A program made the position numbers and the translations under genes. The notes under the pieces were generated by a model. It was not told where the DNA came from. It worked only from the letters and a program-made list of their open reading frames with translations, and searched no databases. Of a stretch of 49,446 bases of DNA, positions 24,530 to 34,700 are shown piece after piece (the stretch's first letter is position 1; every line of letters starts with the position of its first letter). The DNA lies in the NCBI RefSeq assembly GCF_000620305.1, contig NZ_JHVU01000031.1:1-49446 (forward strand), in the 5' to 3' direction. This DNA comes from Desulfitibacter alkalitolerans DSM 16504. Its GTDB lineage: Bacteria; Bacillota; DSM-16504; Desulfitibacterales; Desulfitibacteraceae.

Positions 24530-24775
24530 CTATTTCAATTGTAATATATTTATAGGCTGCTGTGGATCATGTGGCGGTAACAGGATAGGGCCATGATCCC
24601 CAGAATTATTGCTGGGCATTATTCTATTTATATCTTCTGGCATAACCAAAATGTAGGTGTTCTTATATAAATCATCAGTAATTTCTGCTAAATCTCTTTC
24701 AACATGTGAAATTGAACTAATTATTACCCATCCAAAAGCAAGTATCCCCATCACCAAAAAAATCTTTCTAGACAT
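24530..24775 (-). CDS. Hypothetical membrane-anchored or secreted protein (81 aa)
   Basis: The family is not recognised. The 81-residue product begins MSRKIFLVMGILAFGWVIISS, a short positive end and one hydrophobic segment that could be a signal peptide or an anchor. A hydrophilic part with several acidic residues follows, then a Pro-rich tail (ILLPPHDPQQP). The ATG at 24775 follows AAAGGAG by seven bases, so translation is well supported. It stands 138 bases after the lytT-type gene on the same strand and may be read from that transcript. Nothing points to a function. Confidence 0.7.
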   Translation of the reverse strand: MSRKIFLVMGILAFGWVIISSISHVERDLAEITDDLYKNTYILVMPEDINRIMPSNNSGDHGPILLPPHDPQQPINILQLK

Positions 24776-24913
24776 TTTCTCACTCCTTTAACTTACTAAC
24801 TTTCTAAGTTCATTCTAGAAGGTTCCTAATTTTCCTTTAATATATACTATCATATATCTTGATTATTAACAAAAATTCACTTTTTTAATATTTTTACAAT
24901 AAATGGTATTGTT

Positions 24914-25729
24914 TTAATTTAGTCCCAGTCGTTCCTTTAGTTCTTTACTTAAATTGCGGCTGACAGGTATTTCCGTTTTATTCTTATCACTCATTACCAG
25001 AAGGTAGTTTCCCTTAAACCAGGAAACTAATTCCTTTACTTCATCCAAGTTTACAAGAAAGCTCCTGTGTACTCTAAAAAACTTCAGCTTGGTTTTTTCC
25101 AGCTTTTTTTCCAAGGTGTTTAGATTCATTTTTGCATGATATATTTCTAAACGAGTATAAATATTTATCTCCTTGTCATTTCCCGTAGCCGCGAAAATAA
25201 TGTCTTTTGGGTCTAATAAGAGCAACCTTCCATTATTCTCTACAGGCACTTTTACTACTGATTGTTCTTCCTTGGTTTGTATTGTAGTTTTCTGTGATGG
25301 ATCCATCAGCATGCTGGTAATCTTTTCTACAAGTTCTGAAGCAGCTTCAGACTTTAATATTGTAGATTTTATTCGAACCAGAGTTTCCATGATCCGTTCA
25401 TCATCAAAAGGCTTAAGGATATAGTCAATTGCCCGAACCTCAAATGCACTAATGGCATGCTGGTTATAGGCTGTAGCAAAAACAATGGCAGGCGAATACT
25501 CTGCTTTATAGATTTTTCTTGCCACTTCCAAACCATTAATGTCGTGCATTTCTATATCTAAAAAGACTACATCTGGCTTTAATTCTTCTACTAACTTAAT
25601 GGCATCCCATCCGCAGTCAGCTTCTCCCACTACTTTATAATGACTATCTTTGTCAATAATAAATTTTAGTTCATCTCTAGCCGGCTTCTCATCATCTACA
25701 ATTATTACTGAAATAGGCAGCTTAGTCAT
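24914..25729 (-). CDS. LytTR-family response regulator (LytT/BtsR/YpdB-like)
   Basis: The 271-residue regulator has a receiver domain (about 1-125: DD at 12-13, phosphorylated Asp58 in FLDIEMHD, Lys106 in YILKPFDD), a linker and a C-terminal LytTR DNA-binding domain (about 165-270) containing FFRVHRSFLVNLDEVKELV and EIPVSRNLSKEL. It starts three bases after the kinase gene's stop, with GGGAG in the kinase's last codons, so the two are translationally coupled. It probably acts on the LytTR-like repeat upstream of cstA at 29117-29143, two genes away (inference). Confidence 0.93.
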   Translation of the reverse strand: MTKLPISVIIVDDEKPARDELKFIIDKDSHYKVVGEADCGWDAIKLVEELKPDVVFLDIEMHDINGLEVARKIYKAEYSPAIVFATAYNQHAISAFEVRAIDYILKPFDDERIMETLVRIKSTILKSEAASELVEKITSMLMDPSQKTTIQTKEEQSVVKVPVENNGRLLLLDPKDIIFAATGNDKEINIYTRLEIYHAKMNLNTLEKKLEKTKLKFFRVHRSFLVNLDEVKELVSWFKGNYLLVMSDKNKTEIPVSRNLSKELKERLGLN

Positions 25730-25732
25730 AGT

Positions 25733-27421
25733 TTATGCCACTCCCTCTTCAGGTAATTTGACTTTAACAGATGTTCCTTCACCTAATATGCTGCTAATCT
25801 TCAAACCATATTCTTTTCCATAAATATTTGAGAGCCTGTAGTGGACATTTTGTAAAGCTATACCTAAGCCAGTGGACTGACAGGGTTTTCCTTCCAGCAA
25901 TAATTCAAGCTTTTCTTTCTCTATACCTACACCATTATCATTAACAGCCACCTCTACCTGCCCTTCATGACTTGTTACAATAATGTCTATTTGTCCACCT
26001 TGTTTCTTGAGCAGCAAGCCGTGCTTAATTGCATTTTCTACTAGAGGTTGTAAGGTTAGCGGGGGCAGCTTGGTATCTAGCAACCCTTCCTTCACTTTAA
26101 AGTTTACCTTTATTTTATCACCATATCTCACCTGCTCAATAGCCAGGTATGACTTGATATGCTCTATCTCCAAGGCTAAACTAACCAGCTCGTCAGCATG
26201 ATTGAGATTTTTTCTAAAATAGTCTGCCAGCTTAACTAAAAGCTTCCTAGCCAAATCAGGATCTGTCCTACAGCATGAGTTTATTGTATTCAGTGCATTA
26301 AAAAGAAAATGAGGATTTATCTGAGCCTGCAGTGCTCTAATTTCTGCCTTAGCTGTAAGCTGAGCCCGCTGTTCCAGCTCCGACAGCTCAAGCTGGGTGG
26401 AAAACAAATGGACCAATCCCTCTGCCAGCTTAATTTCCATGGTGTCAATAGCATTTTCCTTGGGCTGATAAAGCTTTAATGTTCCTACCACCTGATCTCC
26501 TTGTTTGAGAGGCAGTATAATACCGGATTTTAGCTTACATCCGGGATGAGAACAGCCTATTTCAGCTTGAGTATTAGCAATATAAGCATCACCCATCATT
26601 ACTTTTTTCGTAGCGCTGGTTTGAATGGGTATCCCAGGCCTGTGATGGTCTTCTCCCACGCCTACATGAGCTAAAACCTTCTTATCATCAGTGATAGCTA
26701 CTGCTCCAATATCAGCCACCTGATAAATAATCTTGGCAGTTGCCAGAGCAGATTCATAGGTTAAGCCTTTTTTTAAGAATGGTAGGGTTTGATTGGCAAT
26801 TTCCAAGGCCTTTTGAGCTTGGACAGCACCTACCCTCTCCTGCTCCTGCCTAATATTTTGTATAATAGTTATATAGATAGCTATTCCAACCGCATTGGTT
26901 ATGGTCATTGGAATACCGATTATTTTCACCAGCTCCAATGCATCAGCAAAGGGTTTTGCCAGCAGCAGGATTATCCCCATTTGTAGCGCTTCTGCAGTTA
27001 AGCCCACTAAAAAAGCAATTGTCCAATTAATCTTTTTAAAGCTGTATTTATGAGCAAAATAGCCGGCTAATGTACCTTCAATAATTGTGGCAACTCCACA
27101 GGCAAAGCCGGTAAATCCGCCTAAAAGCATTCGGTGACCACCAGCTATTATCCCTGCTCCCATTCCTACCAACGGCCCACCAATTAAGCCGCCTACTACA
27201 GGACCGATAACTCGTGAGTTTGCTATGGCCCCCTGTATTTCAACCCCAGAATAGGTGCCTATTATACCAATCAAGCCAAAGGCAAAAATCAAAAATATTT
27301 TATCCTTTTTAGAAATGTCTCCAATAATAATATTTCGAAAAACTTTAATTCTCATTAATAAAAATCCTAATGTTGCGATTAAGCCAAATCTTTGCAGCAA
27401 AACCCATAGTAATTCCCACAT
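25733..27421 (-). CDS. LytS-type sensor histidine kinase (5TM-LYT, GAF)
   Basis: The 562-residue sensor has the 5TM-5TMR_LYT membrane domain (about residues 5-190; YSGVEIQGAIANSRVIGPVVGGL is typical), a GAF domain (about 205-340) with a CSHPGC pair, a HisKA-like motif with His371 in AQINPHFLFNALNTI, and an ATPase domain (N-box ENAIKHG near 462, DNGVGI). The ATG at 27421 was chosen because it gives the usual LytS N-terminus (WELLWVLLQRFG) and has GGAGG sites upstream. The frame is open for 41 more codons into the terminator. The close relative pair BtsS/BtsR of E. coli senses pyruvate and controls a CstA-type carrier, and cstA is the adjacent gene here. Confidence 0.92.
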   Translation of the reverse strand: MWELLWVLLQRFGLIATLGFLLMRIKVFRNIIIGDISKKDKIFLIFAFGLIGIIGTYSGVEIQGAIANSRVIGPVVGGLIGGPLVGMGAGIIAGGHRMLLGGFTGFACGVATIIEGTLAGYFAHKYSFKKINWTIAFLVGLTAEALQMGIILLLAKPFADALELVKIIGIPMTITNAVGIAIYITIIQNIRQEQERVGAVQAQKALEIANQTLPFLKKGLTYESALATAKIIYQVADIGAVAITDDKKVLAHVGVGEDHHRPGIPIQTSATKKVMMGDAYIANTQAEIGCSHPGCKLKSGIILPLKQGDQVVGTLKLYQPKENAIDTMEIKLAEGLVHLFSTQLELSELEQRAQLTAKAEIRALQAQINPHFLFNALNTINSCCRTDPDLARKLLVKLADYFRKNLNHADELVSLALEIEHIKSYLAIEQVRYGDKIKVNFKVKEGLLDTKLPPLTLQPLVENAIKHGLLLKKQGGQIDIIVTSHEGQVEVAVNDNGVGIEKEKLELLLEGKPCQSTGLGIALQNVHYRLSNIYGKEYGLKISSILGEGTSVKVKLPEEGVA

Positions 27422-27546
27422 GCTCCTCCATACCTCCTCTCCGTCTCTAAATATAACAAAGTTCTTGTCCTCACTCAATAGTGATTCATTGGGTGTCAAA
27501 TACTTCGCTGATTCCGGTTTGCAAGAAACAGAGCTGATATGCAAAA

Positions 27547-27578
27547 GGGAAATGTCTTACATGAAGGAGACATTTCCC
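27547..27578 (-). terminator. Terminator or attenuator between cstA and the kinase gene
   Basis: GGGAAATGTCT and AGACATTTCCC form an 11-pair perfect stem with a 10-base loop, followed on the minus strand by TTTTGCATAT. It would reduce read-through from cstA into lytS-lytT, giving much more carrier than sensor. Confidence 0.8.
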
Positions 27579-27601
27579 TAAGGTTTTTAGCCGGAGTTAA
27601 T

Positions 27602-29026
27602 CTATTTTCCTACAGTTACAGAAGAATCAGAAGTGCTGATTACAGCTTTAGACTTCCACATAAAGGCTGCAAATGCCACTATAGCTGCCACTATTCCCAC
27701 CGGGTATGAAATAGTGGTTGGCAGGCTAAAGCCTTCCGGTGCCTGAAAAATATAAGTTACAACTACTGCTGTCATAAATGTTGCCGGAATTAAAGTAACC
27801 CAGAAGAAGCGAGCATTTTTTAGCAGGTAAATAGATGCTGTCCACAGTACAATTGTGGCTACCGTCTGATTTGACCAGGCAAAATAGCGCCAAACAATAT
27901 TAAAATCGATAAAGGTTAAGGCAAAACCTATCCCTAACAGGGGAGCAGCCAATAGGTATCTATTTTTAACTTCTACCTGATCTAGTTTAAAGAATTCAGC
28001 TAAAATGTATCTAGCTCCCCTAAAGGCTGTATCAGCTGAAGTAATAGGCAATACTATTACCCCTAGTACGGCCAAAGTTCCACCAACAGTACCCAATAGA
28101 CCCATAGAAACAGTATGAACTACATTAGCAGGTGCACCTGCATCAGCCAATGCCTCTGTAGAACCAAAAAAGGCCATAGCTGCCGCTGCCCAGATCATGG
28201 CTATTACAGATTCAGAAATCATAGCACCATAGAACGAGCGTCGACCATGCTTCTCATTTTGTAAACATCTGGCCATTAATGGTGACTGGGTAGCATGGAA
28301 GCCACTGATAGCACCACAAGCAATGGTGATAAATAATAGCGGCCAAATTGGTAATTCCCTTGGATGTAAATTGGCCAGGGTAAGCTCAGGAATCTGATAG
28401 CCCTTTAAGAAAATACCACCAATAACTCCTACTGCCATGATAATTAAAATTGCTCCAAACAATGGATAAATGCGTCCAATTAATTTATCTACTGGTAAGA
28501 CAGTGGCCAGGAAGTAATACACTACAATAATGTAAATCCAGTGCTGTGCTGACAGACCACCTTCAAACAAGTTTGCTAATAGACCTGCAGGGCCCATCAT
28601 GAATACTGTTCCTACTAAAACTAGTAAAACAACAGTAAACAAGTTGACAAAGTACTTCATACCATTTCCCATGTAAGTTCCTACTATCTGAGGAAGGCTA
28701 TAACCTTTATGCCTTACAGACAGCATTCCAGCAAAATAGTCGTGAACTGCACCAGCAAAAATCCCCCCAAGTGCAATCCACAAAAAAGCTACCGGCCCCC
28801 ACAATGCTCCAGCAATGGCACCAAAAATTGGCCCTAAACCAGCAATATTTAAGAGCTGAATCAGAAATATTCGGGGCCATGAAAGAGGTACATAGTCTAC
28901 ACCATCTTTCATTTCTATAGCAGGCGTAGGACGGTTTTCTTCAATACCAAATACCCTTTCTACAAAGGCACCATAAAAAACATAACCTAGAATAAGAATT
29001 GCAATGGCGGCTAAAAAAGTGATCAT
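27602..29026 (-). CDS. cstA: CstA-family carrier, probable pyruvate transporter
   Basis: The 474-residue membrane protein with about a dozen hydrophobic helices matches the short CstA form: NRPTPA, YVPLSWPRIFLIQLLNIAGLGPIFGAIAGALWG split around the first helices, DYFAGMLSVRHKGYSLP, and SGFHATQSPLMARCLQNEKHGR. E. coli members (BtsT, CstA) import pyruvate with protons, and others were tied to peptide uptake. The ATG at 29026 follows GGAGGGAG. It is the first gene of a cstA-lytS-lytT set with a LytTR-like site about 100 bases upstream, which favours pyruvate or a related 2-oxoacid as substrate. Confidence 0.9.
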   Translation of the reverse strand: MITFLAAIAILILGYVFYGAFVERVFGIEENRPTPAIEMKDGVDYVPLSWPRIFLIQLLNIAGLGPIFGAIAGALWGPVAFLWIALGGIFAGAVHDYFAGMLSVRHKGYSLPQIVGTYMGNGMKYFVNLFTVVLLVLVGTVFMMGPAGLLANLFEGGLSAQHWIYIIVVYYFLATVLPVDKLIGRIYPLFGAILIIMAVGVIGGIFLKGYQIPELTLANLHPRELPIWPLLFITIACGAISGFHATQSPLMARCLQNEKHGRRSFYGAMISESVIAMIWAAAAMAFFGSTEALADAGAPANVVHTVSMGLLGTVGGTLAVLGVIVLPITSADTAFRGARYILAEFFKLDQVEVKNRYLLAAPLLGIGFALTFIDFNIVWRYFAWSNQTVATIVLWTASIYLLKNARFFWVTLIPATFMTAVVVTYIFQAPEGFSLPTTISYPVGIVAAIVAFAAFMWKSKAVISTSDSSVTVGK

Positions 29027-29116
29027 TAAAAAACTCCCTCCTCCTTAAGGTTTGTAGTTGTTACTACCACCTTAAGTTTAGTGGGAGTTGTCTATTTTGT
29101 TGATAATTTCACTCTG

Positions 29117-29143
29117 AACTGTAGCAATTTAACCTGTAACTGT
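29117..29143 (-). promoter_or_regulatory. LytTR-type direct-repeat operator upstream of cstA
   Basis: ACAGTT occurs twice on the minus strand (plus-strand AACTGT at 29117-29122 and 29138-29143), exactly 21 bases apart, two helical turns. The copy nearer cstA reads ACAGTTCAG, which fits the LytTR half-site pattern [TA][AC][CA]GTTN[AG][TG]. The other deviates at the last two positions. It lies 91-117 bases before the cstA start, a normal place for an activator. Confidence 0.65.
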
Positions 29144-29273
29144 GTTTATTTTGGCTTGAATGTATTAATTCTTATCTTCCATCATCTATCGTCTCACCTA
29201 AAAATAGGATCACTTTTCCATTTAGGGTTTGAGTTTTGATTGCGATGGCTAATAATTTTATGGCTGATAGACC

Positions 29274-30026
29274 CTAATTTCTTTTAAAGATTTTAAGTGT
29301 TTGTTCTAATAATCCTGCAAGAAATATTGTGATAAGAGCCCATGCAAATACTCCGGCTGTATTAAGATAGGCCTTTTCTATTAGCAAGCCTGTACCCATT
29401 GATATTCTGGGCTGGCTGAGAACTTCTGCCGCTATAACTATTTTGAGATTTAAACCCATTGTTGCTGACATTCCCCCATAAAGATAAGATCTTATAGAAG
29501 GCAAGTACAGGTCCTTTAACCTGTCTATTTTATTTACATTATAGATGTTCATCATTTCCACCAATTTAACATCCACATTTCTTATACCTTGTACTGTGTT
29601 TTCGTAAATTACTGGAAATATCACTACAAAACCTACTAAAATCGGAGCTTTTTCTGACTCAAGCCATATAATAGCAAGGAGTATCATTGCCATGGTAGGT
29701 ACTGCCTTACTAATAAGTACTAGAGGTCTTAGAAGATAGTAGATTGACTTTGAAAAGCCTCCCATCATTCCTAAACTAATTCCCACCCCTAATGCAAGGA
29801 TAAATCCTGTCAGGGCTCTTTTTAACGTATTTATCACTGCTAGTATAAAATCAGGTGATTTAATGATTTTAATGGTTTCATTTAAAGTTGTCTCAGGGGA
29901 GGGAATTAAAATTTCTTTATCTACTATAATAGATGCAATCTTCCAGAGTATTAATAGTATTATTACCGATAGTATTGTATAAAGCAGCTCTTTTTCACCC
30001 TTAGTTTTAGAAATAGAAGCCTTCAT
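29274..30026 (-). CDS. ABC transporter permease, NitT/TauT (SsuC-like) family
   Basis: The 250-residue inner-membrane subunit has about six helices and the binding-protein-dependent transport motif in the cytoplasmic loop (ENTVQGIRNVDVKLVEMMNIY, short EAA-like region). The C-terminal KIVIAAEVLSQPRISMGTGLL resembles TauC/SsuC permeases. Its ATG lies inside the 3' end of the binding-protein gene (20-base overlap), with GGAGG upstream, so translation is coupled. With the lipoprotein and ATPase it makes a complete importer. The substrate class (sulfonate, nitrate, thiamine precursor, aromatic acid) cannot be chosen. Confidence 0.88.
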   Translation of the reverse strand: MKASISKTKGEKELLYTILSVIILLILWKIASIIVDKEILIPSPETTLNETIKIIKSPDFILAVINTLKRALTGFILALGVGISLGMMGGFSKSIYYLLRPLVLISKAVPTMAMILLAIIWLESEKAPILVGFVVIFPVIYENTVQGIRNVDVKLVEMMNIYNVNKIDRLKDLYLPSIRSYLYGGMSATMGLNLKIVIAAEVLSQPRISMGTGLLIEKAYLNTAGVFAWALITIFLAGLLEQTLKIFKRN

Positions 30027-31008
30027 CTGGAAGCTTTCCTCCTACTGCTTCCGGTGAATACTCAAAGAGTACTTTTAAATAGTTTTCAATTGCTTCCCTG
30101 GCCTCCTTTGAGCTCCTATATTCAATGTTAGATCTCTGCAGACCATTTATTACAGCGGCTTTAGATAATCCTGTTTCAAGTTCTTCACTGTATTGACCTG
30201 CTTTTTCAGGATTTGCAGATAACCATTCAATACTGCTCTCATATTCCTTCAAGAACATTTCCACAAGCTCTGGGTGATTTTCAATTAATTCATTTTTGAT
30301 GATTAGCGATGCCTGGGGATAACTATCACCCTTATCTAATTTACTCCATTCTTCCTGTAAATCTAACAATATAACTGTATCCTGCTTTTTCATCATTACA
30401 TTTGAAAGTACTGGTTCTGGAATAACAGATATGGTACTTTTTCCGGCTATAAAGGATGAAGCAAGCTCTGTAGCTTCACCCATATAGGTTAATGTAACAT
30501 CTTTTTCTGGATCTATACCATTACTTGTTAGAAGATACCTGAATACTATATCTGGAGTAAGGCCCCTCCCCAAAGTATGGATTTCTCTGCCTTTTAAATC
30601 TTCCCAGCCATTAATTTCTTCATTCCCAACCACATAGAGAACTCCCCAAACAACAGATGCTGCCAGTTTATACTCCACACCTCTATTATACAAAGCAGCG
30701 GCTAGATTGGTGGGTACAACTGCTATATCAATTTCCCCAGAGACAATTTTAGATGCCATGGCATCTGGTGATTTAACAGATTCATAGCTTATTTCTATAT
30801 GTTCCCCAAAGGACGGATTTTCTTTAAACATTTTTATCATGCTCAGGGTCGGTGCACCTGAGGGAGCTGCTACCTTTAGACTTATATTTTCTGCCTCTTT
30901 TACATTTGATTCTGAAGCTTCTGGTGGATTGTTTACCTTTGATGCGCATCCAGAAAACATTAATACTGCTAAACTTACAATTAATATTAAGCTTTTTATT
31001 TTTTTCAT
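30007..31008 (-). CDS. ABC transporter substrate-binding lipoprotein, NitT/TauT (SsuA-like) family
   Basis: The 333-residue lipoprotein has a signal ending LAVLMFSGC (lipid Cys at about residue 21). Then comes a two-lobe periplasmic-type fold beginning LKVAAPSGAPTLSMIKMF, with DAMASKIVSGEIDIAVVPTNLAAALY, GREIHTLGRGLTPDIVFRYLL and the usual second-lobe helices. The ATG at 31008 has GGGAG and GGAG upstream. An earlier in-frame ATG at 31056 lies inside the ATPase gene. It sits between ATPase and permease genes in one operon with the large activase. The ligand is unknown. Confidence 0.88.
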   Translation of the reverse strand: MKKIKSLILIVSLAVLMFSGCASKVNNPPEASESNVKEAENISLKVAAPSGAPTLSMIKMFKENPSFGEHIEISYESVKSPDAMASKIVSGEIDIAVVPTNLAAALYNRGVEYKLAASVVWGVLYVVGNEEINGWEDLKGREIHTLGRGLTPDIVFRYLLTSNGIDPEKDVTLTYMGEATELASSFIAGKSTISVIPEPVLSNVMMKKQDTVILLDLQEEWSKLDKGDSYPQASLIIKNELIENHPELVEMFLKEYESSIEWLSANPEKAGQYSEELETGLSKAAVINGLQRSNIEYRSSKEAREAIENYLKVLFEYSPEAVGGKLPDEGFYF

Positions 31009-31036
31009 TACTCCACACTCCCATTTTATTATTATT

Positions 31037-31762
31037 TTAAGCACTTTTAAATTCACTTGTTTCCTTAATATCTTTTTGTTGTGAAAGGATTTTGATCAGC
31101 TTGGTTCTAATACTGATTAATTCTTTATCTTCCAGGGTCCTTATATTTTGCGGCATATCAATGTTTATTACGTTTCTTACAGTACATGGGTTTTTAGTAA
31201 GAACAACAATTTTATTTCCTAACAATACAGCCTCGTCTATTTCGTGGGTGACAAAAACAACGGAATTATTCCATTGATGCCAGATATCAATCAAGCTTTT
31301 CACCATGTTGATTCTAAGGTCATAATCCAGAGATTTAAAGGGTTCATCCATTAATAACAATTCTGCCTGGAAATTAAATGCCCTTGCTATGGAACACCGC
31401 TGGCGCATACCCCCACTTAATTGATGGGGATACTTGTTTTCAAAATTAGTCAGGCCTACTAGCTCAATTAAACTCTTCAATTTCAAATCTGAGGCCTTTT
31501 TATTTACTAACTTGATGTTTTCATACACTGTTTTCCAAGGTAGCAGCCTATCCTCTTGAAAGACATATCCTATTTTCTTTTTATTGTCGCCAATTATACC
31601 TTCATCGGGCTTTATTATACCTGCAATTATGTTAAGCAAAGTAGATTTTCCACAACCAGAAGGGCCTAAAATACAGGTTATTTCTTTATCTTTAACATTT
31701 AAACTGAAATTGTGTAATACTTTTATCTCATCGAAGTTTTTACAAATCCTTTCCAGCTTCAA
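31037..31762 (-). CDS. ABC transporter ATP-binding protein, NitT/TauT (SsuB-like) family
   Basis: The 241-residue ATPase has Walker A GPSGCGKST, Q-loop VFQEDRLLPWKTV (typical of SsuB/TauB), signature LSGGMRQR, Walker B LLLMDEPFKSLD and H-loop VTHEIDEA. I chose the TTG at 31762, which comes one base after the activase stop and six bases after a GGGGGG Shine-Dalgarno inside the activase's last codons. The ATG starts further upstream lie within the activase gene. This packing shows that the transporter and activase share one transcript. Confidence 0.88.
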   Translation of the reverse strand: MKLERICKNFDEIKVLHNFSLNVKDKEITCILGPSGCGKSTLLNIIAGIIKPDEGIIGDNKKKIGYVFQEDRLLPWKTVYENIKLVNKKASDLKLKSLIELVGLTNFENKYPHQLSGGMRQRCSIARAFNFQAELLLMDEPFKSLDYDLRINMVKSLIDIWHQWNNSVVFVTHEIDEAVLLGNKIVVLTKNPCTVRNVINIDMPQNIRTLEDKELISIRTKLIKILSQQKDIKETSEFKSA

Positions 31763-31763
31763 A

Positions 31764-34700
31764 TTAAGCCCCCCTTTTATCACTTTTTTCTTTTCTAAGG
31801 TTTTCTTGAAATGCATAATAGATAAAGGAATCAATTTTTGAGTTATCTATTTCATTCTCATTTCCATCATATGTCATATTTAATATTGGAATTGCAGAAA
31901 GCTTCCTTTCGTTCTGGGATAAAATGTTTAAAATGGTATTAGTATTTTCATACATAGAAGCAACTGTAATGATCCCATTTACATGACTTAAATCACCCAG
32001 GATTTTTGACCATCTATATCTGCCATTGCCGCCAGCATAAAGGTTTAAGTATTTATCCGCCCTTTCCACAAGGTTTTCTAGATTTTTTTCAAATGCGCTG
32101 CTTCCTGCTAATATGTCTGATATTGTTTTAATATAGGATGAAAATTTATCTAGTTCATTATAAGCTGCGGACTCTTTTTGATTATTTGCTTGGGCTAAAT
32201 AATCTCTCCATATGAACCACATATACTCACTAAGGGGAGCATAGAGCACCTGTATGCCTTGTTCTTCCATGTTTTTGAAGGTATTGTTGTTCATGAAATG
32301 GTTAAACAACACATTTACCTCCCCTATTGCAAAAATTCTTTTAAAGGACTTATTTTTTTCCATGTCATTGCGAACATCTCTTGCCATATTTTTCAGGTAA
32401 TCAATAGTCAATTCTTCCCTTGTTATCAGGTCATGAATTTCTTCTAAGTATTTTTTTCGTTTAGTTTTTACCGCAAGATTTATTAAGTCTCCTGCCAGCA
32501 GGATTAAGAATATATCTTGAGAGATTGTACTATCTTTTATAATATCTTCAATAAATGGAGCTATGATTTCTGCTTTTTGTTGATTTACACCATCCAGTTT
32601 ATCTCTAAGTAATCTATGGTATTGACCTCCAACCTCTGAGCCTTCCGAAGTGGGCACCAGGAATCCGTATTTTGGGGCTGATTCATCTAATTCCAACGCC
32701 TTGCTTAACACATCCCCTACCAGACCTGTAAATGAAAGGTATTCCTTGGACAGGGTATATTTTCGTCCTAAATCCAAGGTTTTCTTGGTAGTCATGGGCA
32801 GTACCTGTGCATAATACCCTTTTGTCATTAAATAGCCAGCAAAAATATGGGAATAGGGATAAATATAAGGTAGATATAGTAATGTATTTTTATCTAATTC
32901 ATCTAACTTTGGTTTAATATTAACATTTTTATGAACTACTCTATCAGAGTACTCCTTGAGTGTTATAGCTTCTGTATTTTGAACCCGTTCTGTCTTTAGG
33001 CTGTTCACAAAAGCCTCCACCCGAGTTAATACCCCAACACTAGAAAAATGTTCATCCACCTCTATGCTTAAATAGGGTTTGCCCTGCATTTCTTCTTTAA
33101 AATAGTGGGACAATACAGTATCCGGTCCACAGCCATGATTTGTTATGTATATTGCATATAAATTAGGATGCTGCTTAACTATTTGTGCCCCCGATAATAT
33201 ATGCTGTCCAAACGGCCAATACATATTTGGGTGCTCCTTTGAGGTATCGTGGTCATGTGCTGGTAAACTAGATAGTGTTAGGACTTTATAGCCCAGGTTC
33301 TCCAGCTTCTCTGGAATGCCCATATTTAAAATAGGATCAGCTATACCATAGGCTCTTGTTATGATCACAAATGCTTTTTCATCTCTTCCTAATCCCTTTA
33401 TTGTTTCTTCTCCCAGCTTCTCAACCTTTGAGTTGAAACTCTTTAGTCTTTTCATTCCCTTTACTAGTGCTATGGCTGTCTGGATTGTATTTTTACCCAG
33501 CTTTTTCCCCAGTTTTATCAGGGTTTTCATCATATATTTCTTGCCAAACTTAAATGAAAGCTCTGGAGATAATAATTCAACTCCTTTAGTCCCTAATTCC
33601 ATGGTTTTATTGATGAGCTTTGGCAAACACTGCATGTATACACACCCATAGTTTTGTCTAGTGGTTGATACTGGATGAGCCATGGTATAAAGACTAGGTA
33701 AAAATATATAGTCTACTTTCTTTTCAATTAACTGGGCCACGTGACCGTTTATCAGTTTTACAGGGTAGCAGGTTTCTTCCATTGAAAATTCCTGGCTTAA
33801 TTCTACCGTTCTCTCACTACTGCTGTCTGATAATATCACATTAAAGCCCAGCTCTCTGAAATAAGTGTTGAACAAGGGAAATAATCTGTGTAAGAACAGC
33901 ACCCTGGGAATGCCTATAGTTTTTTTAGAAGGGTCGATTTTATTGTCATATCCCTCTAAATAATATCTTTCAATTTCCTCAAATACTTTTGTTCTCTCAT
34001 GTTCTTTATTTCGCCCCCTCTTTTCAATCTTTTTATAGTCAAAGCTTTCTGCTAAATCAAAGCCCTTGAACTTTGAGGCTTTATTTTGTATTTCTTCCCT
34101 GGCTAGTATTGCAGCTCCATAGGCCCCTGTTACGCTAAAGAATTGTGGTATTTCTATCTTGTTACCTAAGATATTCCTGAAGGCATTTACCACCCCTTGA
34201 TTGTAAGCTACCCCTCCTTGAAAAAATACTTTTTTGCCAATTTCCTTTTTACCTACAACTTTGTTTAAGTAGTTCTTTGCAATTGAATAGGATAAGCCTG
34301 CTGCAATATCTTCAATTTTTGCTCCGCTGCTGAGACTTGCTGCAATATTGGTTTCAATAAAAACAGTGCATCTATCACCTAAATCTATAGGGTTTTTGGA
34401 TTTCATGGCCAGGTTTCCAAAGTCACCTATAGGTATATTAAGCTTTTTTGCCTGTTCTTCAAGAAATGATCCAGTTCCCGCAGCACAGATCTTATTCATT
34501 TCAAAATCCGAAACAACTCCCTTTTCCAGCCTTATGAACTTAGAATCTTGACCTCCAATTTCTATTATTGTGTCAACCTCTTTATCTATGGTATGTGCTG
34601 CTTTTGCCTGGGCAGTTATTTCGTCAATAATTGTATCAGCCCCTACAAAGCTGCCTGCCAGATATCTGCCTGAGCCAGTAGCACCCACCCCTAAAACCTT

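Noticed and set aside
30824-31084. Short frames on both strands around the binding-protein signal region
   Set aside because: They are shadows of the lipoprotein and ATPase genes, which have clear motifs and ribosome sites.
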